Assembly: GCF_015548375.1 (NCBI RefSeq)
Contig: NZ_JADMWW010000016.1
Span: forward strand, 1 to 63,126
Reading direction: 5' to 3'
Length of the DNA: 63,126 nucleotides
Source: Collinsella aerofaciens
Lineage (GTDB): Bacteria > Actinomycetota > Coriobacteriia > Coriobacteriales > Coriobacteriaceae
The notes under the pieces are model-generated. The model was not told the origin of the DNA. It made no database searches and was given only the letters and a program-made list of their open reading frames with translations. Every line of letters begins with the position of its first letter. Within the stretch, counting starts at the first letter, position 1. The translations under genes were made by a program, and so were the position numbers. Below, one piece after another: positions 42,206 through 50,560 of this stretch.

Positions 42206-44683
42206 CTATTCCTCCGCCTCTCGCGCCGCCCGGCGCATCTCGCGCTCGGCGACCTCTGCGGGCTTGGTGTTCCACAGGTCGTAGAGCGGGCCTTTCGGGA
42301 AGTCGTCGGTGATGGGCACGCGGATCCCGGCGCTGATGAGCAGGCCCTCGCCGGGCTTGACGGCGTCGCCGATGTAGCCGCGCTCCGTGGCGGAGAGCTG
42401 GAGCATCTCCGCCCATGCGTCGAGGTCGGCGGTGGACTGCTTGTGCAGCAGGAAGAACTCGGAGTTGAGCACCATGTCGCGGGCCTCGGCGTTGGCCAGC
42501 ATGTGGCTCGTGTTCTGGCTGATGCCGGTGCAGATGAGGCCGAACTTGCGCCCCTCGCGCCACAGGCGGGCGAAGTACTCGACCACCGTCGGGTGCGCGA
42601 AGAGGCTCTGCACCTCGTCGATGTAGAGCCAGGTGTAGTTGGGGCGCGGCGGCGTTACCATCACGCGGTTGCGCACCATCTCGAGCGCCGTGATCATGCC
42701 GAACACGCGCATGTTCTGGCCGAGGCCGTGCATGTCGATGTTGGTGATGCGGTTGTCGAGCGCCACGTTGCTCTGGCCGTTGAAGAAGGAGAACGCGCCC
42801 TTCACGTAGCGCTCGTAGCGCAGCGCGATGTCGGCGGCCTCGGGCTCGGGCTGAGCGAGCAGCGCCGCGTGGAAGTCGCCGAGCGTGGGCAGGCGGCCGT
42901 CCCTCGCGCACTCCCGGTACGCCTCGCCGACGCAGCGGGCGATGATCGAGCGGTCGCGCTCCGGCAGGCCCTCGCGGCCCTCGGCCATGAGCGCGCTCGA
43001 GAGCGCGAGCACCGCGTCGGTCTTGTACGCGAGCTTGGCGGCGTCGGCGCGGTCCGCGACGTCGGCGGTGTCGAGGGGGTTGAGCACCGCCGAGCATCCC
43101 GGGGCGAGCTCGACGTTCGCGCCGCCGAGCGCGCCGACGAGGTTGCCGTACTCGCCGGCCGGGTCGAAGATCACGACCTCGTCCTCGGGGTGCGCGAGCA
43201 CGGTGTTGGTTATCTCGCGCTTCACCGAGAAGCTCTTGCCCGATCCGGGCTTGCCGCACACGAAGCCCATGGGGCTCGCCAGGCGCTTGCGGTCGCACAG
43301 CACCAGGTTCCCGCTCTCCCTGGACTGCCCGTAGTAGCCTCCGCCCGCCTCGTCGAGGCTCTGGCTGGCGAAGGGCATCTGCATGGCCACCTGCCCCGTG
43401 GTGAGGTAGCGGCTCACGGTGACGTGGTTGTCCCCGAGCGGGAGCACCGAGTTGAGAGCCTGGCGCTGCCGGAAGTGGAGCGGCTCGAGGCCGATCGTGC
43501 AGCCCTGCGCGACGCTCGTCACCTGCTGGACGCGGCGGTCGAGCTCCTCGAGGCTGTCGGCCCAGGTGTAGACGAGGCCCGTGTAGACGAACAGGCGCTC
43601 GGACTTGTTGCGCAGGAAGTCGAGCAGCTCCTCGGCCTCCTCCTTCGAGAAGCGCAGCTCGGGCGGCAGGATCTGGTAGTCGTAGCCCTTCTTCACGGCG
43701 CTCATCTGCTCGTCGATGATCTCCTTGTCCATCCAGTCGATCTGGCGCTTCACGAGCGCGAGCGCCTCGCTCTGCGCGATGGGCTGCACGTGCAGCGTCA
43801 CGTTGAGCGGCAGCGGCAGGTCGATGATGGAGGCGAGGTAGGTCTCCTCGATGACCGACCCGAAGCTGCGCACCGCGAGCACCGCGCCGTAGCGCCCGTC
43901 GCTGCGGAAGCAGTCGGACCTGCCCTCGGGCTTGAAGTCGAGCGTGGAGGGCATGACGAAGTCCTTCGTGCGCGCTCCCGACGTCGGGGACAATTTGTCC
44001 CAGGAGAACTCGAAGCGCGACCCCGGGCGCAGCTGCCCCTGCAGAAGCTCGAGCCTCTCGACGCCGTCGAGGGCGCGCGACGAGCAGCGTATGCGCGCGA
44101 GCGTCTGCTCCACGTCGCCCCGGATGCGCGCGAGCTTGGGCACCGCGGCGTCGACGTCGTCGGCGCCCACGGCGTAGGTCAGGTAGCGGTGGCGCACGAG
44201 GTTCGAGACGCCCTCGCGCATCTTGTCGTTGAGGATCCGGTTGTACTCTTCGGCGAGCCCGGCGGTGGCGCGCTCCCCGGGCTCGAAGAAGACCTTGCGG
44301 CCGACCTCGTCGGCGGGGATGGGCGCGTTCACTACCTGGAGCTGCACGTGGGAGTCCGCCGGGAAGTAGTTGAACAGCGAGCTCATCACGGTGAAGGCCG
44401 TCTCGCGCGCCTCCTTGCGCGCGGACTGGTAGCTGATGTCGGAGAACTCGACCGTCTGGCTGAACACCCCGGGCATCACCTGGGCGATGCCGTCCCTGTA
44501 CATGGCGTCGTAGCCGACGTAGGCGGCCATCTCGCGCGAGCGGTCGCGCTCCCGGCGGCGCCTCTGCCGCTCGGCCTCCGCGCCCTTCGAGGCGTCCTTG
44601 CGCCCGCCCGTGCCGCCGAGGAGCAGCCCGAGGGTGCTCGGGCGCTTCGGCCTATTCTCCTTGTTGCTTCTTGCTCGGCTCAT
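42206..44683 (-). CDS. VirB4-like T4SS ATPase
   Basis: 825 residues. Basic N-terminus, VirB4 N-terminal domain (about 50-420), then the ATPase: Walker A FVCGKPGSGKSFSVK (about 474-488), VVIFDPAGEY, Walker B YTWLYIDEVQSLF (about 685). Powers assembly of the channel. Start follows AAAGGAG and overlaps PrgI by 32 nt. Carries the third GGGACAAATTGTCCC palindrome (43987-44001). Confidence 0.92.
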   Translation of the reverse strand: MSRARSNKENRPKRPSTLGLLLGGTGGRKDASKGAEAERQRRRRERDRSREMAAYVGYDAMYRDGIAQVMPGVFSQTVEFSDISYQSARKEARETAFTVMSSLFNYFPADSHVQLQVVNAPIPADEVGRKVFFEPGERATAGLAEEYNRILNDKMREGVSNLVRHRYLTYAVGADDVDAAVPKLARIRGDVEQTLARIRCSSRALDGVERLELLQGQLRPGSRFEFSWDKLSPTSGARTKDFVMPSTLDFKPEGRSDCFRSDGRYGAVLAVRSFGSVIEETYLASIIDLPLPLNVTLHVQPIAQSEALALVKRQIDWMDKEIIDEQMSAVKKGYDYQILPPELRFSKEEAEELLDFLRNKSERLFVYTGLVYTWADSLEELDRRVQQVTSVAQGCTIGLEPLHFRQRQALNSVLPLGDNHVTVSRYLTTGQVAMQMPFASQSLDEAGGGYYGQSRESGNLVLCDRKRLASPMGFVCGKPGSGKSFSVKREITNTVLAHPEDEVVIFDPAGEYGNLVGALGGANVELAPGCSAVLNPLDTADVADRADAAKLAYKTDAVLALSSALMAEGREGLPERDRSIIARCVGEAYRECARDGRLPTLGDFHAALLAQPEPEAADIALRYERYVKGAFSFFNGQSNVALDNRITNIDMHGLGQNMRVFGMITALEMVRNRVMVTPPRPNYTWLYIDEVQSLFAHPTVVEYFARLWREGRKFGLICTGISQNTSHMLANAEARDMVLNSEFFLLHKQSTADLDAWAEMLQLSATERGYIGDAVKPGEGLLISAGIRVPITDDFPKGPLYDLWNTKPAEVAEREMRRAAREAEE

Positions 44684-45077
44684 AGAGCTCGGCTCCTTTC
44701 TTCCTTGCCCTGCGCCTCGCGCGACGTCCCGGGCGGCCCGGGCGCGGCGAGCCCTCGGGGAGGCTCCCGGCGAGGCAGGGCTCGTACGCGAGCAGCTGCG
44801 GGGAGAGCTCGTGTGCCGCCAAAAGCGGCAGCAGCTCCTCGGCGCGCATGCCGAAGGGCCGCCAGAACCCGGCGAGCCAGAACGGCATGCTGCAGAGCAT
44901 GATCGGGAAGGCCGCGTCCGCGACGTCGGCGTGCAGGCCCAGGTGGACGAAGGCCGCCGCCCCGACCGCGCTGCCGAAGCCGAGCGACACGCATGCGAGC
45001 GTGCGCAGGCTCATCTTCCCGACGATCTTCTCCTCGTACTCGCCGATGTCCTTCTGCACCGGTATCCGGAGCGCCAT
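44652..45077 (-). CDS. PrgI-family protein (VirB3-like)
   Basis: 141 residues. N-terminus VPVQKDIGEYEEKIVGKMSLRTL is the typical PrgI start, followed by two membrane helices (about 28-45, 52-72), then a cytosolic arm ending in an Arg/Lys-rich stretch (RRARRRARKKGAELYEPSKK). Functions at the inner-membrane base of the T4SS with VirB4, whose gene overlaps it. Confidence 0.88.
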   Translation of the reverse strand: MALRIPVQKDIGEYEEKIVGKMSLRTLACVSLGFGSAVGAAAFVHLGLHADVADAAFPIMLCSMPFWLAGFWRPFGMRAEELLPLLAAHELSPQLLAYEPCLAGSLPEGSPRPGRPGRRARRRARKKGAELYEPSKKQQGE

Positions 45078-45089
45078 CCGCGACGCCCC

Positions 45090-45305
45090 CTATGCCGGCA
45101 GCCAGGACGTGTCCAGCTGCCCGAAGTAGACCGACGCGGCGATGATGATCGCGCCGCCGGCGATGGTGGAAATGGCGGTCGCGATCTGCGGGCCGCCCTG
45201 CTGCTCCCTGATGGCCAGGCCGAGCGAGACCGCTCCCCACACGACCAGGAAGCCGCCGAGGAAGGTCACGCAGCCCGACACGAGCTTGATGACGTTTGCG
45301 AGCAT
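45090..45305 (-). CDS. Small VirB2/Maff2-like membrane protein
   Basis: 71 residues with two membrane helices (VIKLVSGCVTFLGGFLVVWGAVSLGL and ATAISTIAGGAIIIAASVYFG) joined by a charged, Gln/Gly-rich loop (AIREQQGGPQ). Size and topology fit the Maff2 family of mobile-element proteins or a VirB2-like pilin, always placed between the coupling protein and PrgI. Start at 45305 follows AAAGGAGA. Confidence 0.8.
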   Translation of the reverse strand: MLANVIKLVSGCVTFLGGFLVVWGAVSLGLAIREQQGGPQIATAISTIAGGAIIIAASVYFGQLDTSWLPA

Positions 45306-45347
45306 GCTGCTCTCCTTTGCTTTCGGTTGACGATGTTCCTTGCTGCT

Positions 45348-45368
45348 CCTCCCCCGCGGCGGGGGAGG
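45348..45368 (-). promoter_or_regulatory. GC hairpin between VirD4 and VirB2-like genes
   Basis: CCTCCCCCGC (45348-45357) pairs with GCGGGGGAGG (45359-45368) around a single unpaired base. It sits in the 83-nt gap and resembles the hairpin before the sortase. Could be an RNA-processing or attenuation element; there is no T run. Confidence 0.45.
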
Positions 45369-45388
45369 CCCGCGCCGTCGCGGCCCCG

Positions 45389-47206
45389 TCACGAGGCGCC
45401 GTCCTTCCGCCTGCGGTACTCCGCGAAGTCGAACGGGCCGCGGCGCGCGGCCTCCTCGAGCAGGCTCGAGCGCGGGTGGCGCTCGAGCCGGTACTTCCGG
45501 TCCATGAGCGGCATGCACCCGTTCACGAGCACGAGCGCGTCCTCGCGCGGCATGCGCGCCACCTCGGCGGGCTGTATGAGGTCGCGCTCGGAGATGCCGC
45601 GGTTCACGGTCCGGGTCCAGCCGGCGCCCCGCGAGTCGCTCTGCGTCTCGCTCGCCACCGTCTGCTTGCCGGCCATCTTGCTGATCTCCTCGTTGGTCTC
45701 GTTCGCCTTGCCGCCCAGGTAGAGCAGCGTGTCGCAGGCGTTCACGATGGTCTCGGCGTTGTTGTCGCCGTAGGTCTCCTTCAGCTGCGAGAGCGACTGG
45801 ACGATCATCGAGACGGCGATGTTCCTGCTGCGGGTGACGGCGATGGTCCGCTCGAAGTCTGGTATGCGCCCGATGTTGGCGAACTCGTCGAAGACGAAGT
45901 GCACCGTCGTGGGCAGCGAGCCGCCGTGCGCCTCGAGCGCCTCGGCGCAAAGCGCGCTCACGGCTGTGTCCATGAGCAGGGCGAACAGGAAGTCGAAGGT
46001 CGAGTCGGTGTCGCTCATAGACGCGAAGAGCGCGACCTTCGCGCCCTCGTCGCCCATGTGGGCGAGGTCGAGCTCGTCTTCGGAGGTGAGGTCGCGCACG
46101 GCGCGGATGGAAAGCGGCTTCAGGCGGACGTTGCAGCTCGAGAGCATCGACTTCATGGTGTCGCCGGCGGCCACGCGGAACTCGCGGTAGCTCGCGAGCG
46201 CGAAGTCGTCGGGGGGCGCGGGCTCGCGGACCTTGACCCACTCCCACGCGCCGTCCTCCTCGGCGAAGCCGCGCAGCGAACCGCCCTCCGCCGAGGCGCC
46301 GCCGCGCCTGACGTAGCGCTCGCCGGTCTCCAGCTCGCGGAACACCATGTCGAGCGGGCTCATGTAGCCCGGGTCGTCGCGGGCGTCGGCGAGCGAGAGC
46401 AGCGTGAGCAGCCCGTCGAGGTTCCGGTCGGCGGGCTCGCAGTGCATGACGAGGTAGGCCGTGAGCGCGGTGTAGACCAGGCGCTCGGCCTTCTCCCAGT
46501 AGGGGTCGCCCTTGTGGTCGGCCTCGCCCTCGGTGTTGGCGACGATGCCGCGGGCGAAGCGGATGACTCCCGCCTCGTCGCTTATGTAGGCTATGGGGTT
46601 GAAGCGCATGGAGCGCGTGAAGTCGATGGTGTCGAACGCGCGGATCTCGTAGCCGAGCTCCGCCAGCGCGCCGCCCATCTCGCGGATGAGCGTGCCCTTC
46701 GGGTCGGTCACGAAGAAGCTGGCGTTGGCCTGCAGGAGGTTCGGCTTGACGTAGTAGCGCGTCTTGCCGGTGCCGGGTCCTCCAACCACGAGCACGTTGT
46801 CGTTGGTGTCGGTGGAGAGGTCGAACCTGCGGCTCACGAGGCGGATGCGCGCGTTGTCGGTGAGGATGATGTTGTTGTCGGGGTCCTTGGGGTCGCCGAA
46901 GGGCGCGATGTCCTTGCGCGTGGCCCACCTGGAGCTACCGTGCTCCTCGCCGTCGCGCCGGGCCCCCTTGGTCCCCAGTGAGCGGGCCCAGGCGAAAAGT
47001 GCGCCGCACGCGCAGGCGGTCCCGGCGCACAGGGGAAGCGCCTCCGCGGAGAAGACGCGTCCCGCGCGGAGCGCTGCCGGGATCGCCGCCATGGCGGCCT
47101 CCGGGTCGAGGATCGGGTTCGCGCCCGACGCCGCTATTGCCGCGGCCGCTGCGTCTCCCATGGCGAACGCGGCTGCGGCCAGCGCGGCCGCCGCCTGCCA
47201 CCTCAT
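45389..47206 (-). CDS. VirD4/TraG-type coupling protein
   Basis: 605 residues. Two N-terminal membrane helices (1-25, 48-72), then Walker A VVGGPGTGKTRYYVKPNL (about 138-155), FVTDPKGTLIREMG, Walker B TVHFVFDEFANIG (about 432-444), and the TraG motif VSMIVQSLSQL. Delivers the relaxase-DNA complex to the channel. Start at 47206 overlaps the PcfB stop (ATGA), so the two are coupled, as in Firmicutes PcfB-PcfC pairs. Confidence 0.93.
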   Translation of the reverse strand: MRWQAAAALAAAAFAMGDAAAAAIAASGANPILDPEAAMAAIPAALRAGRVFSAEALPLCAGTACACGALFAWARSLGTKGARRDGEEHGSSRWATRKDIAPFGDPKDPDNNIILTDNARIRLVSRRFDLSTDTNDNVLVVGGPGTGKTRYYVKPNLLQANASFFVTDPKGTLIREMGGALAELGYEIRAFDTIDFTRSMRFNPIAYISDEAGVIRFARGIVANTEGEADHKGDPYWEKAERLVYTALTAYLVMHCEPADRNLDGLLTLLSLADARDDPGYMSPLDMVFRELETGERYVRRGGASAEGGSLRGFAEEDGAWEWVKVREPAPPDDFALASYREFRVAAGDTMKSMLSSCNVRLKPLSIRAVRDLTSEDELDLAHMGDEGAKVALFASMSDTDSTFDFLFALLMDTAVSALCAEALEAHGGSLPTTVHFVFDEFANIGRIPDFERTIAVTRSRNIAVSMIVQSLSQLKETYGDNNAETIVNACDTLLYLGGKANETNEEISKMAGKQTVASETQSDSRGAGWTRTVNRGISERDLIQPAEVARMPREDALVLVNGCMPLMDRKYRLERHPRSSLLEEAARRGPFDFAEYRRRKDGAS

Positions 47207-47754
47207 CTCTCGGGCCCCTCGATCTGGCGCGGGCCGCGGTCCCGGCCGATGTCCTGGCTGTGGGCCCTCGACGCCTCGCGCGCACGCTCCGCGCGCTCCG
47301 CCAGCCGCTCGGGCTCCTGGCGCCTCTCGGCGATCTCGGCTAGCCGCTCCCTCGCGCGATCGGCGGCCTTGCCCGTCTCTTGCTCCAGCTGGCGGAAGGC
47401 CTCGTCGACCTCGGGGGCGTCCTCCACCTTGAAGAGCAGCCAGTCGCGGCCCTCGCCGGGGATGATGTGGTGCTCGACCGACGCGGCGCGCAGCTTGTCG
47501 GAGACGACCTCCTTGATCGTCGCGTACTCGGGAAGCCCAGAGAGCTCCTCGAGGCTGAGCTTCGCGTAGGTCGGCGCGCCGTCGGCCGCGATGGCCTCGG
47601 CGCGCCCGCCGGCGATGGTCCCGCGGATTCCCGCGAGGCGCTCGGAGAGCTCCCTCGCGCTGCGCGCCATTGCCTCGGCGCCGGCCTCCTGGCCGATCCT
47701 CAGCATCCAGTCGAGCAGCTTGCCGCCCGCCTCGTCCCCGTAGTCGCTCGCCAT
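47203..47754 (-). CDS. PcfB-family (DUF3801) protein
   Basis: 183 residues. Central domain with KLSLEELSGLPEYATIKEVVSDKLRAASVEHHIIPGEGRDWLLFKVED, the DUF3801/PcfB core, after an N-terminal helix. PcfB joins the relaxosome to the coupling protein. C-terminal helix with RAERAREASRAHSQD, a motif repeated in two other proteins here. Stop overlaps VirD4 start. Confidence 0.88.
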   Translation of the reverse strand: MASDYGDEAGGKLLDWMLRIGQEAGAEAMARSARELSERLAGIRGTIAGGRAEAIAADGAPTYAKLSLEELSGLPEYATIKEVVSDKLRAASVEHHIIPGEGRDWLLFKVEDAPEVDEAFRQLEQETGKAADRARERLAEIAERRQEPERLAERAERAREASRAHSQDIGRDRGPRQIEGPER

Positions 47755-47811
47755 CCCGCGCCTCCCTTCCAGTCGAGATGAAAAAGGGGCGCCTTCGCGC
47801 CCCGGTCGTCC

Positions 47812-48345
47812 CTATTCGGCCCCGACGGCCCTCTCGCGCGCCATTGGGGCGCGGGCTTCCTGCCCGGCGTGCGCGCGGCTCGCCTCGCGGGCGGACGCGG
47901 CGCGCTGAGCCAGCGGCTCGGCCGCCTTCTCGTGCAGATGGGCCCACTCGCCGCTGCGGCACTGCTCGGGCGTCGCCTCGCACATGTCGCGCATGGCGCG
48001 CTCGAACCGCTCGGGCTCCTGGGCGATGGCGCCGAAGCTCCAGCTCTCGAAGCCGGTCCATGCGTCGCCGTCGCGCTTGAGCGTCCACCACTCGTCGCCG
48101 CCGTTCACCTGCTGGATGAACGCGAGGTCGCGGTAGCAGAACCCCTGGCGTATGGCCCAGTTGCCCGAGCCGAGCGCCTCGCGGAGCCTGTCGAGGCTTT
48201 CCGTGCGGGAGAACTCGTAGGGGTACTCCTCGAGGAACGGGTCGTCCTGCCAGTCGAAGCCGCCGACCTTGAGCCAGCCGTTCTCCTGGCACTTCTCCAC
48301 GAGCCCGTCGTGCTCGCGGCCGGTTATCCTCTCGAATCCGTCCAT
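47812..48345 (-). CDS. ICE hypothetical with AR-x-ASRAH tail
   Basis: 177 residues. Trp/Phe-rich globular domain (FDWQDDPFLEEYPYEFSRTESLDRLREALGSGNWAIRQGFCYRDLAFIQQVNGGDEWWTLKRDG), then a helical C-terminus with QRAASAREASRAHAGQ. The start at 48345 follows AAAGGCGGAG. First gene of the T4SS operon, about 150 bp after a tandem CTCGACCC element. Function unknown. Confidence 0.7.
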   Translation of the reverse strand: MDGFERITGREHDGLVEKCQENGWLKVGGFDWQDDPFLEEYPYEFSRTESLDRLREALGSGNWAIRQGFCYRDLAFIQQVNGGDEWWTLKRDGDAWTGFESWSFGAIAQEPERFERAMRDMCEATPEQCRSGEWAHLHEKAAEPLAQRAASAREASRAHAGQEARAPMARERAVGAE

Positions 48346-48499
48346 GGGCGCTCCGCCTTTCGTTTTCCGGTATGGCGGGCGGCGTCCTCGCGATGGGGGC
48401 ACGGTGCGAGTCGGAGCAGGCGTGCGTGCCGGCGCGCCGGCGCCGCCCAAGACGTGTATAGCGATTTCGATTGCGGCGGGCATCGGGGCCGCCCGCGAT

Positions 48500-48518
48500 G
48501 GGTCGAGCTGGGTCGAGC
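48500..48518 (-). promoter_or_regulatory. Tandem CTCGACCC element 1
   Basis: Read leftward, CTCGACCCAG is repeated at a 10-bp step, about 155 bp before the 48345 gene. The same arrangement occurs at 50539-50560 and in part at 62972-62995, each time upstream of a leftward ICE gene. A helical-turn spacing suggests a protein-binding direct repeat. The rest of 48346-48547 has no gene. Confidence 0.5.
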
Positions 48519-48547
48519 CGTCCGCGCCTCCACGGGAAGCGCACAGG

Positions 48548-49336
48548 TCAGCCGCGCCGGCGCCTGTCCCTTCCGCCCAGGTAGACGGGCCTGCAGGTCT
48601 GGGAGATCCTGCTCGCGATGGCCTCTGCCGTGACGCGCTCGCCGCGCCTCGCGAGCCTGTCCGCCAGCGCGCCGGGCGCGTAGTTCGACGTGACGATGGT
48701 CGGGCGCATGTCCTCGTAGCGCGCATCGAGCACGCTGAACACGGTGCCGACGGACCATTCGGTCGCGTCCTCCTTGCCGAGGTCGTCGAGCACGAGGACG
48801 TCGCACTTGGCGTACCGCGCGACGGCGGCCTCGGTGCCGCCCTCGTCGAACGTCGCCTTCACGCGCTCGAGCATGCCCTTGGCGGTCGTGAAGGCGACCT
48901 CGTAGCCCGCCTCGGCGAACAGCCTGGCCATGGCGGAGGCGGCGTGCGTCTTGCCGGCACCGACGCCCCCGTGTATGTAGAGCCCGGCGCCACCGTTGCC
49001 CGCGAACGAGGCGATGTACTCGGCGAACTCGGGGCGGTCTGCCTCGGCGGCCCAGTAGCGCCTGGGGATGCCCGCGCGCGCGAGCACCTTCTCCCGGCGG
49101 GCCTCCTCCTCCTTGGCGGCGAGGTTGGCGCGCCTTCGCGCCTCGGCCTCCCGCTCGCTGACCGCGCCCTCGCACGGGCAGGGGGCGGCGGAGACCCAGG
49201 CGACCCTGCCCGCCAGCGCCGCGCCGAGCGGATCGAGGGCGGCGCCGCAGTGCGGGCACGCCCTCGGCTCCGGCTCGTCGAAGGAGAGCCCGGCCGCACG
49301 GGCCTGCTCCAGGGTGATGAGTCCCGCTCGGTCCAT
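48548..49336 (-). CDS. DnaC/IstB-like helicase loader
   Basis: 262 residues from the ATG at 49336 (AAGGAAGGGG upstream). A Cys-rich N-terminal segment (ACPHCGAALDPL...CPCEG) may bind zinc. AAA+ domain: Walker A YIHGGVGAGKTHAASA (about 115-128), Walker B CDVLVLDDLGKED (about 173-185), sensor TSNYAPGALADRL. Loads the replicative helicase at the element origin. Encoded 14 nt after the initiator-like gene, an O/P-style pair as in lambdoid phages. Confidence 0.88.
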   Translation of the reverse strand: MDRAGLITLEQARAAGLSFDEPEPRACPHCGAALDPLGAALAGRVAWVSAAPCPCEGAVSEREAEARRRANLAAKEEEARREKVLARAGIPRRYWAAEADRPEFAEYIASFAGNGGAGLYIHGGVGAGKTHAASAMARLFAEAGYEVAFTTAKGMLERVKATFDEGGTEAAVARYAKCDVLVLDDLGKEDATEWSVGTVFSVLDARYEDMRPTIVTSNYAPGALADRLARRGERVTAEAIASRISQTCRPVYLGGRDRRRRG

Positions 49337-49350
49337 CGGGCGCCCCTTCC

Positions 49351-49866
49351 TTATCTTCTGAAGTCCTTGTTGTCCCTTTTGCTTATTGGGTGGCATATCG
49401 TCAGGGGTTTCCCTGTCATCTCGTCAGGGGTTCGGGCTGCGAACCCTGACGGTTCGTCATCCTTGTTCGCGGTGAACCCTGTCATCTCGTCACCCTTTCG
49501 CGCCGGGAACCCTGACGAATCGTCAGGGGTTGCCAGCGCTCCGGGCGGCAGCCTCTCGCGCACGATGCGGTACCGCTTGGTTGCGTGCCCGCGCGCCGGG
49601 GCGTGCACGCCGCATTCCTCGATGAGGCCCTGCTCGAGCAGGTCGCGGATGGCGCGGTATGCGCTGCGCTCCTGCACGTTGAGGAACCGGGCCAGGCCGC
49701 CCTTGCTCTCGAAGTAGCCGCACCCGGCATCGCAGAAGCCGAAGATGCGCGCGTAGACGAGCAGGGGAAGGCCGGAGAGGCCCAGGTCCGCCATCATGAA
49801 GTGCCGTACCGTCGTGAACTCGCGCGGGGAGGGGCCGTCGCGCCCCCTCGGGCCTGCGGCCGCCAT
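49351..49866 (-). CDS. Replication initiator-like winged-helix protein
   Basis: 171 residues. Winged-helix domain (about 17-110: FTTVRHFMMADLGLSGLPLLVYARIFGF...GGLARFLNVQERSAYRAIRDLLEQGLIEECG) of the kind found in RepA/DnaD-like initiators. Residues 112-155 are three and a half 11-residue repeats (core S/T-G-F-x-A) coded by 33-bp DNA repeats. Start at 49866 follows AAGGGG. With the DnaC-like gene it forms the replication module. Confidence 0.75.
   Translation of the reverse strand: MAAAGPRGRDGPSPREFTTVRHFMMADLGLSGLPLLVYARIFGFCDAGCGYFESKGGLARFLNVQERSAYRAIRDLLEQGLIEECGVHAPARGHATKRYRIVRERLPPGALATPDDSSGFPARKGDEMTGFTANKDDEPSGFAARTPDEMTGKPLTICHPISKRDNKDFRR
49405..49530. repeat. 33-bp iterons inside the initiator gene, candidate origin
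   Basis: On the coding strand, TGACGA-N3-G-T/A-CAGGGTTC recurs every 33 bp, three full copies and a fourth partial one. Each unit contains an imperfect inverted TGACGA...CGTCAGG. In-gene iterons mark the replication origin in lambda O, so this is a candidate ICE origin. The spacing (three helical turns) and DNA-level conservation exceed what the protein repeat needs. Confidence 0.65.
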
Positions 49867-49871
49867 CGGCG

Positions 49872-50120
49872 CTAGCCCCTTCTGGGCGAGCCGACGACGC
49901 TGTTGCGCTCGACCCATGCGACGAGCTCGTCGTGCAGCACGATGCCGTCGCGCGTCTTGCCGCCGATGTAGCGGATTGGGAACGGGTCGTCGGGGTCTTT
50001 TGCGAGCCGGTACATGGCGTCGCGGCTGATGCGCAGCATCGCGCACGCCTCGTCGGCGCCGAATATCGCGTTGGTCGATGCGATGAGCCTCACCTGGCTC
50101 CTGCTAGTGCTCTTGGTCAT
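49872..50120 (-). CDS. HTH DNA-binding protein
   Basis: 82 residues, excisionase-type HTH (AIFGADEACAMLRISRDAMYRLAKDPDDPFPIRYIGGKTRDGIVLHDELVAWVER). Ends 5 nt before the initiator start. GAGGACGACC precedes the ATG at 50120. Probably a regulator of replication or excision. Confidence 0.75.
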   Translation of the reverse strand: MTKSTSRSQVRLIASTNAIFGADEACAMLRISRDAMYRLAKDPDDPFPIRYIGGKTRDGIVLHDELVAWVERNSVVGSPRRG

Positions 50121-50198
50121 GGTCGTCCTCGAGCTCCTTTCGTCTCGAGGCTCCCTCGCGTGCCCGGCCGCGGGCGGCTCCCGGGGCGGTCGCCGCCG

Positions 50199-50417
50199 TC
50201 ATTTCCTGCCGCTCCTCGATTCGATGTAGGCGTCCACGGACGCCCTCGAAACCAGGAGCTTCCTTCCGAGCCTGTACGAGTCGATCTCTCCCGACCAGAT
50301 GAGGTCGTACGCCTTGTTTCTGCTCGCCCTCATGTACTCCTGCATCTCGATCACCGTCATCCATTCGTCGCGGTCCTGGCTTCCCTCGGGCGCGGCGCAT
50401 TCGGCTGCGCGTGCCAT
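50199..50417 (-). CDS. Excisionase-like HTH protein
   Basis: 72 residues: RDEWMTVIEMQEYMRASRNKAYDLIWSGEIDSYRLGRKLLVSRASVDAYIESR is a clear excisionase/MerR-like winged helix. Start at 50417 follows GGAGG by 5 nt. Near-identical to the gene at 62545-62868, but that copy has lost its stop codon. Likely first gene of the replication operon. Confidence 0.8.
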   Translation of the reverse strand: MARAAECAAPEGSQDRDEWMTVIEMQEYMRASRNKAYDLIWSGEIDSYRLGRKLLVSRASVDAYIESRSGRK

Positions 50418-50538
50418 GGTTCCTCCAATCTTCCCGTGCGGCACCGCGCGGGCACGCCGCGCGACACCGTGTGCCTCTTCGTCTGCGCGACGATTGAACC
50501 GCCTGATGGCGATCTGCGCGCCCGACGGGAACGGAGAC

Positions 50539-50560
50539 GGGTCGAGGTGGGTCGAGCTGG
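50539..50560 (-). promoter_or_regulatory. Tandem CTCGACCC element 2
   Basis: Leftward CTCGACCC-AC-CTCGACCC, about 125 bp before the 50417 gene. Same architecture as element 1 at 48500, so both operons may answer to one regulator. Confidence 0.5.

Noticed and set aside
40602-43298. A longer 898-codon reading of the NlpC/P60 gene
   Set aside because: The extra N-terminal part overlaps VirB4 in another frame and is Arg/Pro-rich; the start at 42203 has a good ribosome-binding site.
42443-44902. An 819-codon open frame antisense to VirB4
   Set aside because: Opposite strand of a clear ATPase gene; no motif or start site.
44680-46928. Alternative frames across PrgI, the VirB2-like gene and VirD4
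   Set aside because: Arg/His-rich shadows of three genes with clear motifs and ribosome-binding sites.
49405-49530. Regularly spaced repeats considered as a CRISPR array
   Set aside because: They are in frame within a gene, have no unique spacers, and no cas gene is present; iterons fit better.
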